A stretch of DNA of 39,829 nucleotides, from NCBI RefSeq assembly GCF_030646255.1, contig NZ_JAUSNF010000023.1:1-39829 (forward strand), given 5' to 3'. The number at the start of each line of letters is the position of its first letter. Position 1 is the stretch's first letter. Below the pieces are notes generated by a model. That model worked only from the letters and a program-made list of their open reading frames with translations, searched no databases and was not told the DNA's origin. This document shows, piece by piece, positions 31,682 through 38,991 of this stretch. A program made the position numbers and the translations under genes. The DNA is from Candidatus Burarchaeum sp. Its GTDB lineage: Archaea > Micrarchaeota > Micrarchaeia > Burarchaeales > Burarchaeaceae.

Positions 31682-32785
31682 TTATTTTTCAAACTGCTGC
31701 ACTAATTCCATCAGCACCGCTCCGTCACTGCACTTGAGCAGCTTCAGGCTGCCATTATCGAGCCCCATAAGTTTCTCGCCATTGATTATTTTCGCTACGG
31801 CCTGTATAGCTTCCGGCTGAGGGTCTGTTCCGGGCGCGGGTTCAAAGAAATGCACCCAGATTCCGCCCTTCTCATCATACGCCATCAGCAATCCTGCCTG
31901 CGCGCCGGCGTCGTAAATGACGAGCGCGCCGAAATTAGCGTCCTCTTTAGAGACCACGGTGTGCATATTGAACTTGTCCGTAATGGTGACATTAGCCATT
32001 ACATTTGCTGCCGGGTCATACTTCTTGAGCTCAAGAGGCGTAGCCGTGTAGGTCAGTCCTTTTTTTTCCAGCATCAGCCGCATCATGATGGGGCCGGGCA
32101 AGCCTTCGTCCATTATGAATATTATCGGCAGCTCGCCCTCAACCATATTGGCAGTCACGATTTTTGCCTTGTTTGTGAATAGCGACATCGTGTCAGGGTT
32201 GATCTTCTGCGTGTCCTTCTGCTTGTCCGCAGGCAGGTAAGGCTTGAGGCTTATCTCATAGTTCGTCGAGCCATACTTTATGAGCAGCGTCGAATCCGCG
32301 GCAAGCGCAACCGCATAAGTAATGCCGTTCAGTTCGCCCACGCAAGGCGTGCAAAAGTAGGGCTTCCGGCCCGCATTCTCGACCTGCTTCACCAGTTCGC
32401 GTATTTCAGCAGGCAGAGCCACTTCGTTCGATGACCGCAACACATAGCCGTACGACTCCTGCCTCACGCCGCCCTTGCGCAGCCACAGCTCTAGCGTATC
32501 TTTGGTAATCTCTTCCTCCTGCGCATAGGCTGCAATTGGCTTGAAAAGCTCGCCCACCGTCTGCACACAGGCTGCCTTTGGCCTGAAAAACTCGTCCGCA
32601 GCTTGCTTTTTAGCTTGGGTGACGGGTGCAAAATTCAGAGATAGGATAACGGCGGCCACAGTCACTACAATGCCCGCCTTCCTCCGCCAGGGCGCGGCGC
32701 GTGCATATTGTTCCTGCTGCCCGTTATCGCCTAATCTAACAGAAGAATCAGCCTTAACTTTTGCAGTTTTCATCAGTCCCTGCAT
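31682..32785 (-). CDS. Hypothetical exported or membrane-anchored protein, 367 aa
   Basis: Not recognised. A basic N-terminal tail of about 35 residues is followed by one hydrophobic segment (AGIVVTVAAVILSLNFAPVTQA, about 38-58) that may be a late signal peptide with cleavage after TQA, or a signal anchor. The rest (about 310 residues) is alpha/beta with a CTPC pair near residue 145 and further single Cys residues, possibly disulfides outside the cell. Strand-rich pieces such as GALVIYDAGAQAGLLMAYDEKGGIWVHFFEP (in sense) suggest a compact sheet domain. It is the first gene of a two-gene unit. Confidence 0.65.
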   Translation of the reverse strand: MQGLMKTAKVKADSSVRLGDNGQQEQYARAAPWRRKAGIVVTVAAVILSLNFAPVTQAKKQAADEFFRPKAACVQTVGELFKPIAAYAQEEEITKDTLELWLRKGGVRQESYGYVLRSSNEVALPAEIRELVKQVENAGRKPYFCTPCVGELNGITYAVALAADSTLLIKYGSTNYEISLKPYLPADKQKDTQKINPDTMSLFTNKAKIVTANMVEGELPIIFIMDEGLPGPIMMRLMLEKKGLTYTATPLELKKYDPAANVMANVTITDKFNMHTVVSKEDANFGALVIYDAGAQAGLLMAYDEKGGIWVHFFEPAPGTDPQPEAIQAVAKIINGEKLMGLDNGSLKLLKCSDGAVLMELVQQFEK

Positions 32786-32810
32786 AGCCTGTGCTTATGC
32801 CTTCCGGGCT

Positions 32811-33581
32811 TTAAGACCTTTTCGGGGCAGCGAGCTGTTTCTTAGCCTCGGCAAGAACCGCTTTCGCAACAGTTTCATAAGGCAGCAATGCGGGTGTGAG
32901 TTCTGACATCTCAGTTTTCCATATCTCCTCAATCCTGCCCACTTTCTTTTCCAGCTGTGCAAACTCAAAAGTCACTCCATAATATCTGAGTTTTTCATCC
33001 ACCAGCGCCCTGTCGAGCCCCGTCTTCTGGTGCACAAGGAAATAAAGGTCAAACAAATCGCGTGCAGACTTCCGCGAAAGCAGCGCCCGGACCTTCTCAG
33101 CTGCAATCTCTTCCTTGGCCATGACCCTGAGCTGGTATGGCAAAATATCCTGATATGGCGGCATTATCAGCACAGGCTGCGGCTTGAGCAGCACCTTCTC
33201 GCGCCTGCTGAACTCAAGCAGAACCGCGCCTTCGCTTACTGACTTGCCATTGTAAAGCGGACCCTGAAAGCGGAGCTTCGCGCTGACGGAAACCCTGCTC
33301 TCCTTCCTTTTCCAGGCAAGGCCGGAAAAACCTGCAGAGGACAAAAATGAGGAGATGGCTCCGAAGTCGGGCTCTATTTCTCCATCAGCCGTAAAATCCA
33401 GGTCTTCAGAATAGCGAGGCAGGCCATATGCCTTCTGTAGGCACGTGCCGCCCTTGAATACTGCGCTCAAGCCTGTGCGCGAAAAGAACGACAGAACCCA
33501 GTGCTGCACGTAGTCCTTCTCCTTCTGCGCCAGGTGGAAGCCCGCAGGCCCGTATTTTTCAATCTCTTTCCTGTCCAGCAT
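32811..33581 (-). CDS. AbiEii/AbiGii-type nucleotidyltransferase toxin
   Basis: A 256-residue toxin of the AbiEii (MenT-like) nucleotidyltransferase family. Diagnostic pieces are FKGGTCLQKAYGLPRYSEDLDF at residues 42-63 (in sense), the KGGT-(x)-SEDxD catalytic pair, and later AAEKVRALLSRKSARDLFDLYFL. Related toxins block growth by adding nucleotides to tRNA, and AbiE systems can abort phage infection. Its start overlaps the antitoxin gene by 23 bases, the usual arrangement of antitoxin first. Composition is like the neighbours. Confidence 0.92.
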   Translation of the reverse strand: MLDRKEIEKYGPAGFHLAQKEKDYVQHWVLSFFSRTGLSAVFKGGTCLQKAYGLPRYSEDLDFTADGEIEPDFGAISSFLSSAGFSGLAWKRKESRVSVSAKLRFQGPLYNGKSVSEGAVLLEFSRREKVLLKPQPVLIMPPYQDILPYQLRVMAKEEIAAEKVRALLSRKSARDLFDLYFLVHQKTGLDRALVDEKLRYYGVTFEFAQLEKKVGRIEEIWKTEMSELTPALLPYETVAKAVLAEAKKQLAAPKRS

Positions 33582-34128
33582 GTTTCACCAACCTCCTGAG
33601 CCTTGCCTTTGCAGCACGGGTCAATGCCAGCTGCTTAACTTTTTCAACATCTATTTCTGGAAGTGCTTCATAAAGCACAATCTGCGGGCAGGCCCGTGGA
33701 AAGAGCAGGCAGTCTGCAAACGCCTTTTCAGGTGTTGCAAGGAACAAGCCTTCCTTTTGCACGAAGCCGCCAAAACGCCTCTTCCCCACGTTGAATTCCT
33801 TCACCCTCATTCCGAAAACCGCATATGCCTTGGGCTTCCGCGCCACTGCGAGCTGTATTCCCCTCGGCATCTGCGTTGTGAGCCCGTGCAGCGCAAGAGC
33901 CGAAAAGAACGAGAGGTAGCACGGAGTCGAGATTTCGCAGGCCACTGACTCGGGAAGCGCGTCAGGAAATGCCCACCAGCCGTTCCTCACCTTCCTCAGC
34001 TTTCCTTTTACGTGCAGCCTGTGCAGCACAAGCCTCGCATAGCCGGGCTTGCCAAGCAGCGCCGCATACTCCCTTGTGCGGAAGGCCGCCCTGCCTGCCC
34101 TTTTCAATCCCTCCAAAATTTCATCCAT
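33559..34128 (-). CDS. AbiEi-type antitoxin and transcriptional repressor
   Basis: A 189-residue protein with an N-terminal winged helix (MDEILEGLKRAGRAAFRTREYAALLG, then YARLVLHRLHVKGKLRKVRNGWWAF, in sense) and a C-terminal antitoxin domain (SFFSALALHGLTTQMPRGIQLAV, then LFLATPEKAFADCLLF). AbiEi proteins both neutralise AbiEii and repress the operon by binding inverted repeats. I start at ATG 34128 because the TATA box and palindrome lie just before it; a longer in-frame start would run through them. The toxin gene overlaps its end. Confidence 0.9.
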   Translation of the reverse strand: MDEILEGLKRAGRAAFRTREYAALLGKPGYARLVLHRLHVKGKLRKVRNGWWAFPDALPESVACEISTPCYLSFFSALALHGLTTQMPRGIQLAVARKPKAYAVFGMRVKEFNVGKRRFGGFVQKEGLFLATPEKAFADCLLFPRACPQIVLYEALPEIDVEKVKQLALTRAAKARLRRLVKHAGQERD

Positions 34129-34140
34129 TTTGCTCACTTT

Positions 34141-34171
34141 GTTATCATTTTTGATAACAACGTATATAAAA
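34141..34171 (-). promoter_or_regulatory. AbiE promoter with an 18-bp palindromic operator
   Basis: On the minus strand GTTTTATATAC (34171-34161) is a TATA box. GTTATCA-TTTT-TGATAAC (34141-34158), a perfect 7-bp inverted repeat, lies between it and the expected transcript start, with ATG at 34128. A bound repressor would cover the initiation site. AbiEi antitoxins are known to bind inverted repeats at their promoter. Confidence 0.75.
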
Positions 34172-34196
34172 CTATCGAAAAACAGCGGCTCCAAAA

Positions 34197-34808
34197 TCAG
34201 AGAATCGATATGCCCCTTCTCTCATACAGCCTCCTTATGCCCTCGCTCGCGGGCACGAGCGCGCGGGGCGGGGTGACGAAGTGCAGCGTGCACGCGCCCT
34301 CCTTCCCCTTTGTCTCGAGCCTGTACACCACGCCCGGCGGCAGGCTCGCAACAGCTCCTGCGCCCAGCTCCGCGACGCAGTAGGGCTGCATCATGCCGCG
34401 CATGAAGTAATACTCAGTAATCGTCAGCTTGCCGCTCCACACGCGCACAACCTCGAAGCCCCTGTTATGCACCAGTGAGAAAAAGTCAGTGCCTTTCGGC
34501 CATTCGCACACAAGGCACTCGAGCATCGCGTTCTTGGCCGCGATGGTGCGCGCCTCCTCGCACCTTGGCCCCCTCTTTTTCGCCCCTCCTTTCCCTGCCT
34601 TCACATGCCTCTCAACATCCTCGCCGCGCACGTCGAGTGCGCGCACGCTTTCCTCAACCACATCCCTGTTCAATTGCCGGCTAAGTTCAACAGAAGCGGC
34701 CAAAGCCTCAAACGGGTCGCGCCTCTCCTCCGCCTCGGCTCCAGCGCACGCAATCTCGCGGTTCTTTTGAGGTCTTCTCATCACATGCTCAAAGAATTCC
34801 AAACCCAT
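34197..34808 (-). CDS. Cupin protein resembling cysteine dioxygenase, metal site apparently altered
   Basis: A 203-residue protein. The C-terminal half (residues about 95-185) has the cupin pattern of cysteine-dioxygenase-like proteins: CEWPKGTDFFSLVHNRGFEVVRVWSGKLTITEYYF in sense, LGAGAVASLPPGVVYRLET, then CTLHFVTPP. The usual HxH metal pair reads HNR and the third His position reads Tyr, so iron binding and activity are doubtful. The N-terminal 90 residues are helical and charged. It may be a binding or regulatory cupin. A stretch of about 90 bases without a gene follows toward the DUF4143 ATPase. Confidence 0.6.
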   Translation of the reverse strand: MGLEFFEHVMRRPQKNREIACAGAEAEERRDPFEALAASVELSRQLNRDVVEESVRALDVRGEDVERHVKAGKGGAKKRGPRCEEARTIAAKNAMLECLVCEWPKGTDFFSLVHNRGFEVVRVWSGKLTITEYYFMRGMMQPYCVAELGAGAVASLPPGVVYRLETKGKEGACTLHFVTPPRALVPASEGIRRLYERRGISIL

Positions 34809-34898
34809 TCCCAGCCCCGCATTGTTGGTGAATTCCGCTCTATATACGGGTGCCGTTTACGGGCAATCAACGGAAAGTTTATGCCAGCATGCGAACAG

Positions 34899-36173
34899 TC
34901 ATTGCAGCAGCCACTTCCAGAGCGGCACGAACGCGATGCCCGACTCCTTCTTTTCCACGCCCTTGGTAATAAGCACCAGCTCCGCTCCCTTGTGTTTTGC
35001 CGCAAACTCGCGCAGTCCCTCAACCTCCCGCTCGCGTATGGTATCTGAGTAAGTCACGTTTATCGCAGTAAGTTTCCTGCCCTCCCTTACCACGAAATCC
35101 ACTTCCCTCCTGCCCCTCCAGAAGTAGGCTTCGCTGCCCCTGCGCTTCAGTTCCACCAGCACCGCATTTTCAGCCAGCCTGCCCGCATCCTGCGAGAACC
35201 TGCTCGCAATGACGTTCCTCATGCCGCAGTCGACGGCATACATCTTCTTCGGTTTCTGCATGCCGAGAGTTTCCTTTAGCGAGTAGGAGAAGTAATTGAC
35301 TTGGAACACCAGATACGCCTGCTCAAGGAAGCCAAGGTATTCCTTCACGCTGTTCATGTTCAGCCCAATAGCCCTAGCTATGCTGCTATAGCTGAAGGCA
35401 GTCGCGACATTGGCGAGGGCATACTGCGCGAGTTCGACAAGCTTTGCGGTCTCGCGTATTTTCCTCGATGCAACAATATCGCGGAACAGTATGCTGTCAA
35501 AATACTCCTTCAGGCGCTGGCGGTTCACGAGTTCGTCAGCGCCCAGGACAACCTCAGGGAAGCCGCCCCACTCAAGGTACTTTGAAAGATAGTGCATGAT
35601 CTCGTCCTTCTGCAGGGCAGGCGCTGCCGGCTGGACGCCGTTGAACGAAAGGAACTCGGCGAAAGAGAGCGGAAAGACGCGCACCTGAAGCAGCCTCCCG
35701 GTAAGCAGCGTGGCAAGGTCTGACGAAAGGAGAGCGCTGTTCGAGCCGGTGATGAAGAATTTGATGCCAGCCCCCTTCAAGTCATAAGTTGCCTTCATCC
35801 ACCTCTCCCAACCCTTGACATTCTGGATTTCATCAAAAAACACGTAAGCTCTGCCTTTCGGGTTGTTCAACCGCAAGAACTCCCTGTATGCCTCTTCCAG
35901 CGCATTGGAACCCGCCGTGCCAATGTTCTCGTCGAAATTGAAATACAGGATGTTCTTAGGCTGGACGCCCTCAGAAATGAGCCGCGCCACCACCTGGTAG
36001 AGCAGCGTGGACTTGCCGCTCCGCCGCACTCCGCTGACCGCGATCACTTCCTTAGCATCAATCAGACGGCCGATTTCCCCTGCCAACTCCGGCCGCGGCT
36101 TCCCCAGCTGGCTTTCCGGCACCTTGCCGTATACCCACCAAGGGTTCCACTTCCCCAGCACTTCTTCGTCCAT
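34899..36173 (-). CDS. AAA ATPase with DUF4143 (archaeal ATPase family)
   Basis: A 424-residue protein of the common archaeal and bacterial AAA/DUF4143 family. Walker A GVRRSGKSTLLYQ lies near residues 47-59, Walker B AYVFFDEIQNVKGWERWM near 105-120, and sensor ITGSNSALLSSDLATLLTGR near 140-158. Then come VFPLSFAEFLSF and the C-terminal DUF4143 domain with a nuclease-like motif (YFWRGRREVDFVVREGRKLTAINV near 345-370, in sense). The cellular role is not known; many copies behave like mobile or defence-linked genes. A TATA-like TATTTAAAGG about 25-30 bases before the ATG implies a leaderless mRNA. A 32-bp tandem repeat sits directly behind it. Confidence 0.88.
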   Translation of the reverse strand: MDEEVLGKWNPWWVYGKVPESQLGKPRPELAGEIGRLIDAKEVIAVSGVRRSGKSTLLYQVVARLISEGVQPKNILYFNFDENIGTAGSNALEEAYREFLRLNNPKGRAYVFFDEIQNVKGWERWMKATYDLKGAGIKFFITGSNSALLSSDLATLLTGRLLQVRVFPLSFAEFLSFNGVQPAAPALQKDEIMHYLSKYLEWGGFPEVVLGADELVNRQRLKEYFDSILFRDIVASRKIRETAKLVELAQYALANVATAFSYSSIARAIGLNMNSVKEYLGFLEQAYLVFQVNYFSYSLKETLGMQKPKKMYAVDCGMRNVIASRFSQDAGRLAENAVLVELKRRGSEAYFWRGRREVDFVVREGRKLTAINVTYSDTIREREVEGLREFAAKHKGAELVLITKGVEKKESGIAFVPLWKWLLQ

Positions 36174-36211
36174 GGCCTGCTTATGCCTACACTCCTTTAA
36201 ATACCTTCCTA

Positions 36212-36301
36212 TTATGATTAAAGGTTTCGCCCCAAACCTCCATTTATGATTAAAGGTTTACGCCAAAACCTCCCTTCATGATTAAAAGTTAAGGCCGAAA
36301 G
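36212..36301. repeat. 32-bp tandem repeat, about 2.8 copies, upstream of the DUF4143 ATPase
   Basis: Copies start at 36212, 36244 and 36276, each opening with TTATGATTAAAGG or a close variant. The first two contain an inverted repeat AGGTTT-N6-AAACCT; the third is degraded. They lie just upstream of the ATPase TATA box on the minus strand, so they look like binding sites for a regulator, possibly the ATPase product or its partner. There are no spacers, so this is not a CRISPR array. Confidence 0.8.
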
Positions 36302-36311
36302 CCGCCGGAAG

Positions 36312-36326
36312 CCCCTTTATAAGGGG
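36312..36326. repeat. Short perfect hairpin
   Basis: CCCCTT-TAT-AAGGGG is a perfect inverted repeat in the gap behind the tandem repeats. It contains TTTATAAG, so it could also act as a TATA box in either direction. Function unknown. Confidence 0.5.
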
Positions 36327-36357
36327 TTACGGTATGGCGTAAGGCCCAAGAGCCAAA

Positions 36358-36483
36358 TCATGCTTCAAGCAGCCAATCCATGAGCGGAACGAGTTTCACA
36401 TTCTTCCTGTCGAGCGTTCTGGCTCCGAAAGCACCCCGCCCATCTTGCCCGTGCCGATTATGCAAACGCGCATAAGTTACCAT
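36358..36483 (-). CDS. Possible 41-aa small protein or gene fragment
   Basis: A short reading frame from ATG 36483 to TGA 36358. The second half (RTLDRKNVKLVPLMDWLLEA) reads like a real protein C-terminus, with bias toward G/C in third positions as in the neighbours. No ribosome site is obvious. It may be a small protein or the tail of a lost gene. About 75 further bases up to 36557 show nothing else. Confidence 0.35.
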   Translation of the reverse strand: MVTYARLHNRHGQDGRGAFGARTLDRKNVKLVPLMDWLLEA

Positions 36484-36557
36484 TTTCGGTGCAGTGTTTT
36501 AACTGGTGAGCCAGGCTCGTGCCACTTCCTTGCAGTTTCCGCTGATTTTCCTATTTC

Positions 36558-37262
36558 TCACTGGATTGAGAACACTTCGGAGTATTCTGCCTTGCCCGAC
36601 GTGACTTTCTCCATGAGTCCTATTGCGTTCTTCATGGCCTCCATCAACACATCGCGCGATGCGGAACTCGGGAAGTATATCAGCATCAGCACGCCCTTCG
36701 TATCCAGTGTAATGCAGGTTCTTTTTGAGTCGGCCGTCGGCCCGCCGAAAATGCCCGCAGAGTCGGAGGTCAAAATCCTCTTGTCGCCATTCATCTTCTG
36801 CCCGCCTATGCCATCATAGTTGGTGCCAGGTCCTCCGACAGAGAAGGTTATCGCATCGCCCTCGAATTTGTCGGTATCATACACTCCGCACGGCGCACCC
36901 GTCCTTATCGAGACGGCATTGTTCGCATCGACCACTGTATTTATTCTGTATACTCCCTTGCCGTCAAGCACGCGTTTTATGAGCGCCTCGCCCGAAGGCC
37001 TCTCCTTAGTCGGGTCAAGCCCTACCTGCGAGAAGAGTGCGCGTATGCCTTTCAGTACCGGGTCTTCATAGAGCGCCCTGCCCTCGCCGAACCGCTTGCC
37101 TGCGTCCTTGCTCGCAGCGCGGATGGCCTCGTCCACGAGCGGATGCGTTTTCAGCACCTGCACATTTCTGAACATTATGTGCGCTATATCAAGCCCCCTG
37201 AGCTTGGACCGCGACGAATCGTCAACCCGCATTTCCATCCTGCGTACCTGTGCTTCGGCCAT
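36558..37262 (-). CDS. B3/B4 tRNA-binding-domain protein
   Basis: A 234-residue free-standing B3/B4 domain, the fold found in the beta subunit of phenylalanyl-tRNA synthetase. Matching pieces are VLDGKGVYRINTVVDANNAVSIRTGAPCGVYD near 95-130 (in sense), ITFSVGGPGTNYDGIGG and RTCITLDTKGVLMLIYFP near 185. Related stand-alone proteins bind aminoacyl groups or amino-acid-like ligands, and some are thought to edit mischarged tRNA. GGTGG five bases before ATG 37262 supports the start. YbaK, another tRNA-editing type protein, lies 1.2 kb away. Confidence 0.85.
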   Translation of the reverse strand: MAEAQVRRMEMRVDDSSRSKLRGLDIAHIMFRNVQVLKTHPLVDEAIRAASKDAGKRFGEGRALYEDPVLKGIRALFSQVGLDPTKERPSGEALIKRVLDGKGVYRINTVVDANNAVSIRTGAPCGVYDTDKFEGDAITFSVGGPGTNYDGIGGQKMNGDKRILTSDSAGIFGGPTADSKRTCITLDTKGVLMLIYFPSSASRDVLMEAMKNAIGLMEKVTSGKAEYSEVFSIQ

Positions 37263-37277
37263 AATACCACCTCGACC

Positions 37278-37406
37278 TCATTTTTTATTTATCTTTCCGA
37301 CATAGGCAACGCCCACGCCTCCAAAAGGAACGACTGAAATTTCGTATCCATTCTGGGCCAGCAACCCTGACCGGAAAGCGTTCTGCGCCAGAACAAGATA
37401 CGGCCT
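37278..37406 (-). pseudogene. C-terminal remnant of an unidentified gene
   Basis: On the minus strand a 42-codon frame runs from just after a TAA (37406) to TGA (37278) and has no proper start. It encodes protein-like sequence with hydrophobic and glycine pattern (AQNAFRSGLLAQNGYE, then ISVVPFGGVGVAYVGKI) ending in KINKK. This looks like the tail of a real protein whose 5' part has been lost. It lies between the dehydrogenase stop and the B3/B4 gene. I could not assign a family. Confidence 0.5.
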
Positions 37407-37432
37407 TTAGCCCGCAGTTGTTCACAGGCGTA

Positions 37433-38470
37433 TCAGGTTCCGAGCCTTATCAAATTCCCTACTCTCTCGTTTCCAACAACGTAGTCATAAAGCTGCTGTA
37501 CATTACTCCAAATATCCCTTACTCCATTGCTGATTCGCTGGCGACTATCCTCTAAAATATCAATAGTTATCGGTCTTGCTCCTCCTCTTTTCAAAGTGAC
37601 CGGAACCCCGAAACTAACGTCAAGGACTTCACCAGCATAATGCTTCTGAAAAACCATGGGCGGAACAAGGGAGCAGCATTCGATCTTCGATTCAGTATCT
37701 TGAAGCAGCAACTCTATCATGCGGGTAATATGTGTAGCCGGTGCAAAATCAGCGCATTTGCGCACTCTTATGATTCTTGGAACAATCTCCCCCATTTCCT
37801 TCCTTATTTTTTCAATTGCTCTTGAGCTTAATACCGGAATATCTGGCGGCAGTTCAAGCCTTTCGAAAAGAGGTGTAAGGCCAGCACCATGCTGTCCAAG
37901 AACAAAGGCGTTTTTTACATCGCTAGGAACCAATGGCACGCCCAGCGCCCTCCGAAGATAATCAACCACCGTATGCCTGAATCTCGCAGAATCAAGCATC
38001 CCCCCAAGGCCGATGACATTGTTCGCGGGTAAGCCCAGCTCCCTGCTAAAATACGTGTTCAAAACATCAACAGGATTCGTCACCGTTATGAATATTTCCG
38101 TCCCTTTAAGCGACAGCCCCTTTCTGACATCTGCCGCGATAGAACCATTCTCCCTGAGCAGATCCTCGCGCGTTTCATGAGGTTTTATTGTCCTCCCTGC
38201 AGAATATACGATAATATCGCATCCTGCTGCACTATCGACCACTGTGGAATGTTTCAAACGCGTTGATATGCTGCCGTCATTCGAGTGATGTATCTCTTCA
38301 GCAGCACAGGCTACTTTTTCTTCATTCCGTCCAATAAGAATAATGTCCTCCACAAGCTCTTTTTTACCCAGTTTATTGTAGACTTGAAAAGCGACATTAC
38401 TCCCTATCGTGCCCACGCCGATGATAGCTACTCTCGCACCGTCTTTCCTTTGGCTGGCTGGTTGAGTCAT
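37433..38470 (-). CDS. Malate/lactate dehydrogenase-family protein
   Basis: An NAD(P)-dependent 2-hydroxyacid dehydrogenase of 345 residues. Seen: the Rossmann motif IIGVGTIGSNVAFQV near residues 15-29, VTNPVDVLNTY near 130, GLGGMLDSARFRHTVVDYL near 153-171, and VLGQHGAGLTPLF near 190 with the catalytic histidine. The substrate-loop arginines are present near 85-95 (RTIKPHETREDLLREN). Malate and lactate enzymes cannot be told apart by eye here. It follows ybaK by 5 bases. The whole cluster 37433-39829 is A/T-richer than the rest of the window. Confidence 0.88.
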   Translation of the reverse strand: MTQPASQRKDGARVAIIGVGTIGSNVAFQVYNKLGKKELVEDIILIGRNEEKVACAAEEIHHSNDGSISTRLKHSTVVDSAAGCDIIVYSAGRTIKPHETREDLLRENGSIAADVRKGLSLKGTEIFITVTNPVDVLNTYFSRELGLPANNVIGLGGMLDSARFRHTVVDYLRRALGVPLVPSDVKNAFVLGQHGAGLTPLFERLELPPDIPVLSSRAIEKIRKEMGEIVPRIIRVRKCADFAPATHITRMIELLLQDTESKIECCSLVPPMVFQKHYAGEVLDVSFGVPVTLKRGGARPITIDILEDSRQRISNGVRDIWSNVQQLYDYVVGNERVGNLIRLGT

Positions 38471-38475
38471 AAAAC

Positions 38476-38991
38476 CTACTCGCGAATATCTGCAATAATA
38501 AACTCAGTTTTTTGTATTTCTTTTATTACGCGCGATATTTCAGGCGGAGTTATCTCCAATACGCATTCCGTTGTCCCTCCGCCTCCATACAGCGAGGATT
38601 GCTTTGCTAGCTCGTCATCCATCACTACCGTCAGTTTTGCATCATGGGCTATTGGCGGGGTGCCGCCGCGGGGATAGCCGCTGAGTTTCTCCGCAGTTTT
38701 CTGATCTGCGATCACTATCTTTTTATAACCGGTTATTCTCTGCAGTTTTTTTATCGAAAGTCGGTGTACTCCAGAAACCATAACCAGCAACGCGTTATCG
38801 GTCCTGTATTTTTCATCCACAACTGGAACACAGACCAGCGCCTTTATCATCTGGTCGGGCTCCACATTGTACCCAAGGCGCTTCAAAACTTCATGGGCCT
38901 TCAAAGTTTCCTGTGTGCTTGGCTTTTCCAATAGCTTGCACTGCACATTGTTGCTCTCTATAAACCTCTTGATTTTATTCATGGTGTTCAC
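38476..38991 (-). CDS. YbaK/ProX-type aminoacyl-tRNA deacylase
   Basis: A 171-residue editing-domain protein that removes wrongly attached amino acids from tRNA (the family acts on Cys-, Ala- or Ser-tRNA). Seen: CKLLEKPSTQ near the start, KALVCVPVVDEKY near 50, LVMVSGVHRLSIKKLQRITGYKK near 68-90 (in sense), and the signature SGYPRGGTPPIAH near 104-116. Length is usual. Its ATG overlaps the stop of the aminotransferase by four bases and the dehydrogenase follows after 5 bases, so the three are one operon. The reason for that grouping is not known. Confidence 0.92.
   Translation of the reverse strand: MNTMNKIKRFIESNNVQCKLLEKPSTQETLKAHEVLKRLGYNVEPDQMIKALVCVPVVDEKYRTDNALLVMVSGVHRLSIKKLQRITGYKKIVIADQKTAEKLSGYPRGGTPPIAHDAKLTVVMDDELAKQSSLYGGGGTTECVLEITPPEISRVIKEIQKTEFIIADIRE

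Noticed and set aside
36212-36301. CRISPR array
   Set aside because: The repeats are head to tail with no unique spacers, and no cas gene is near.
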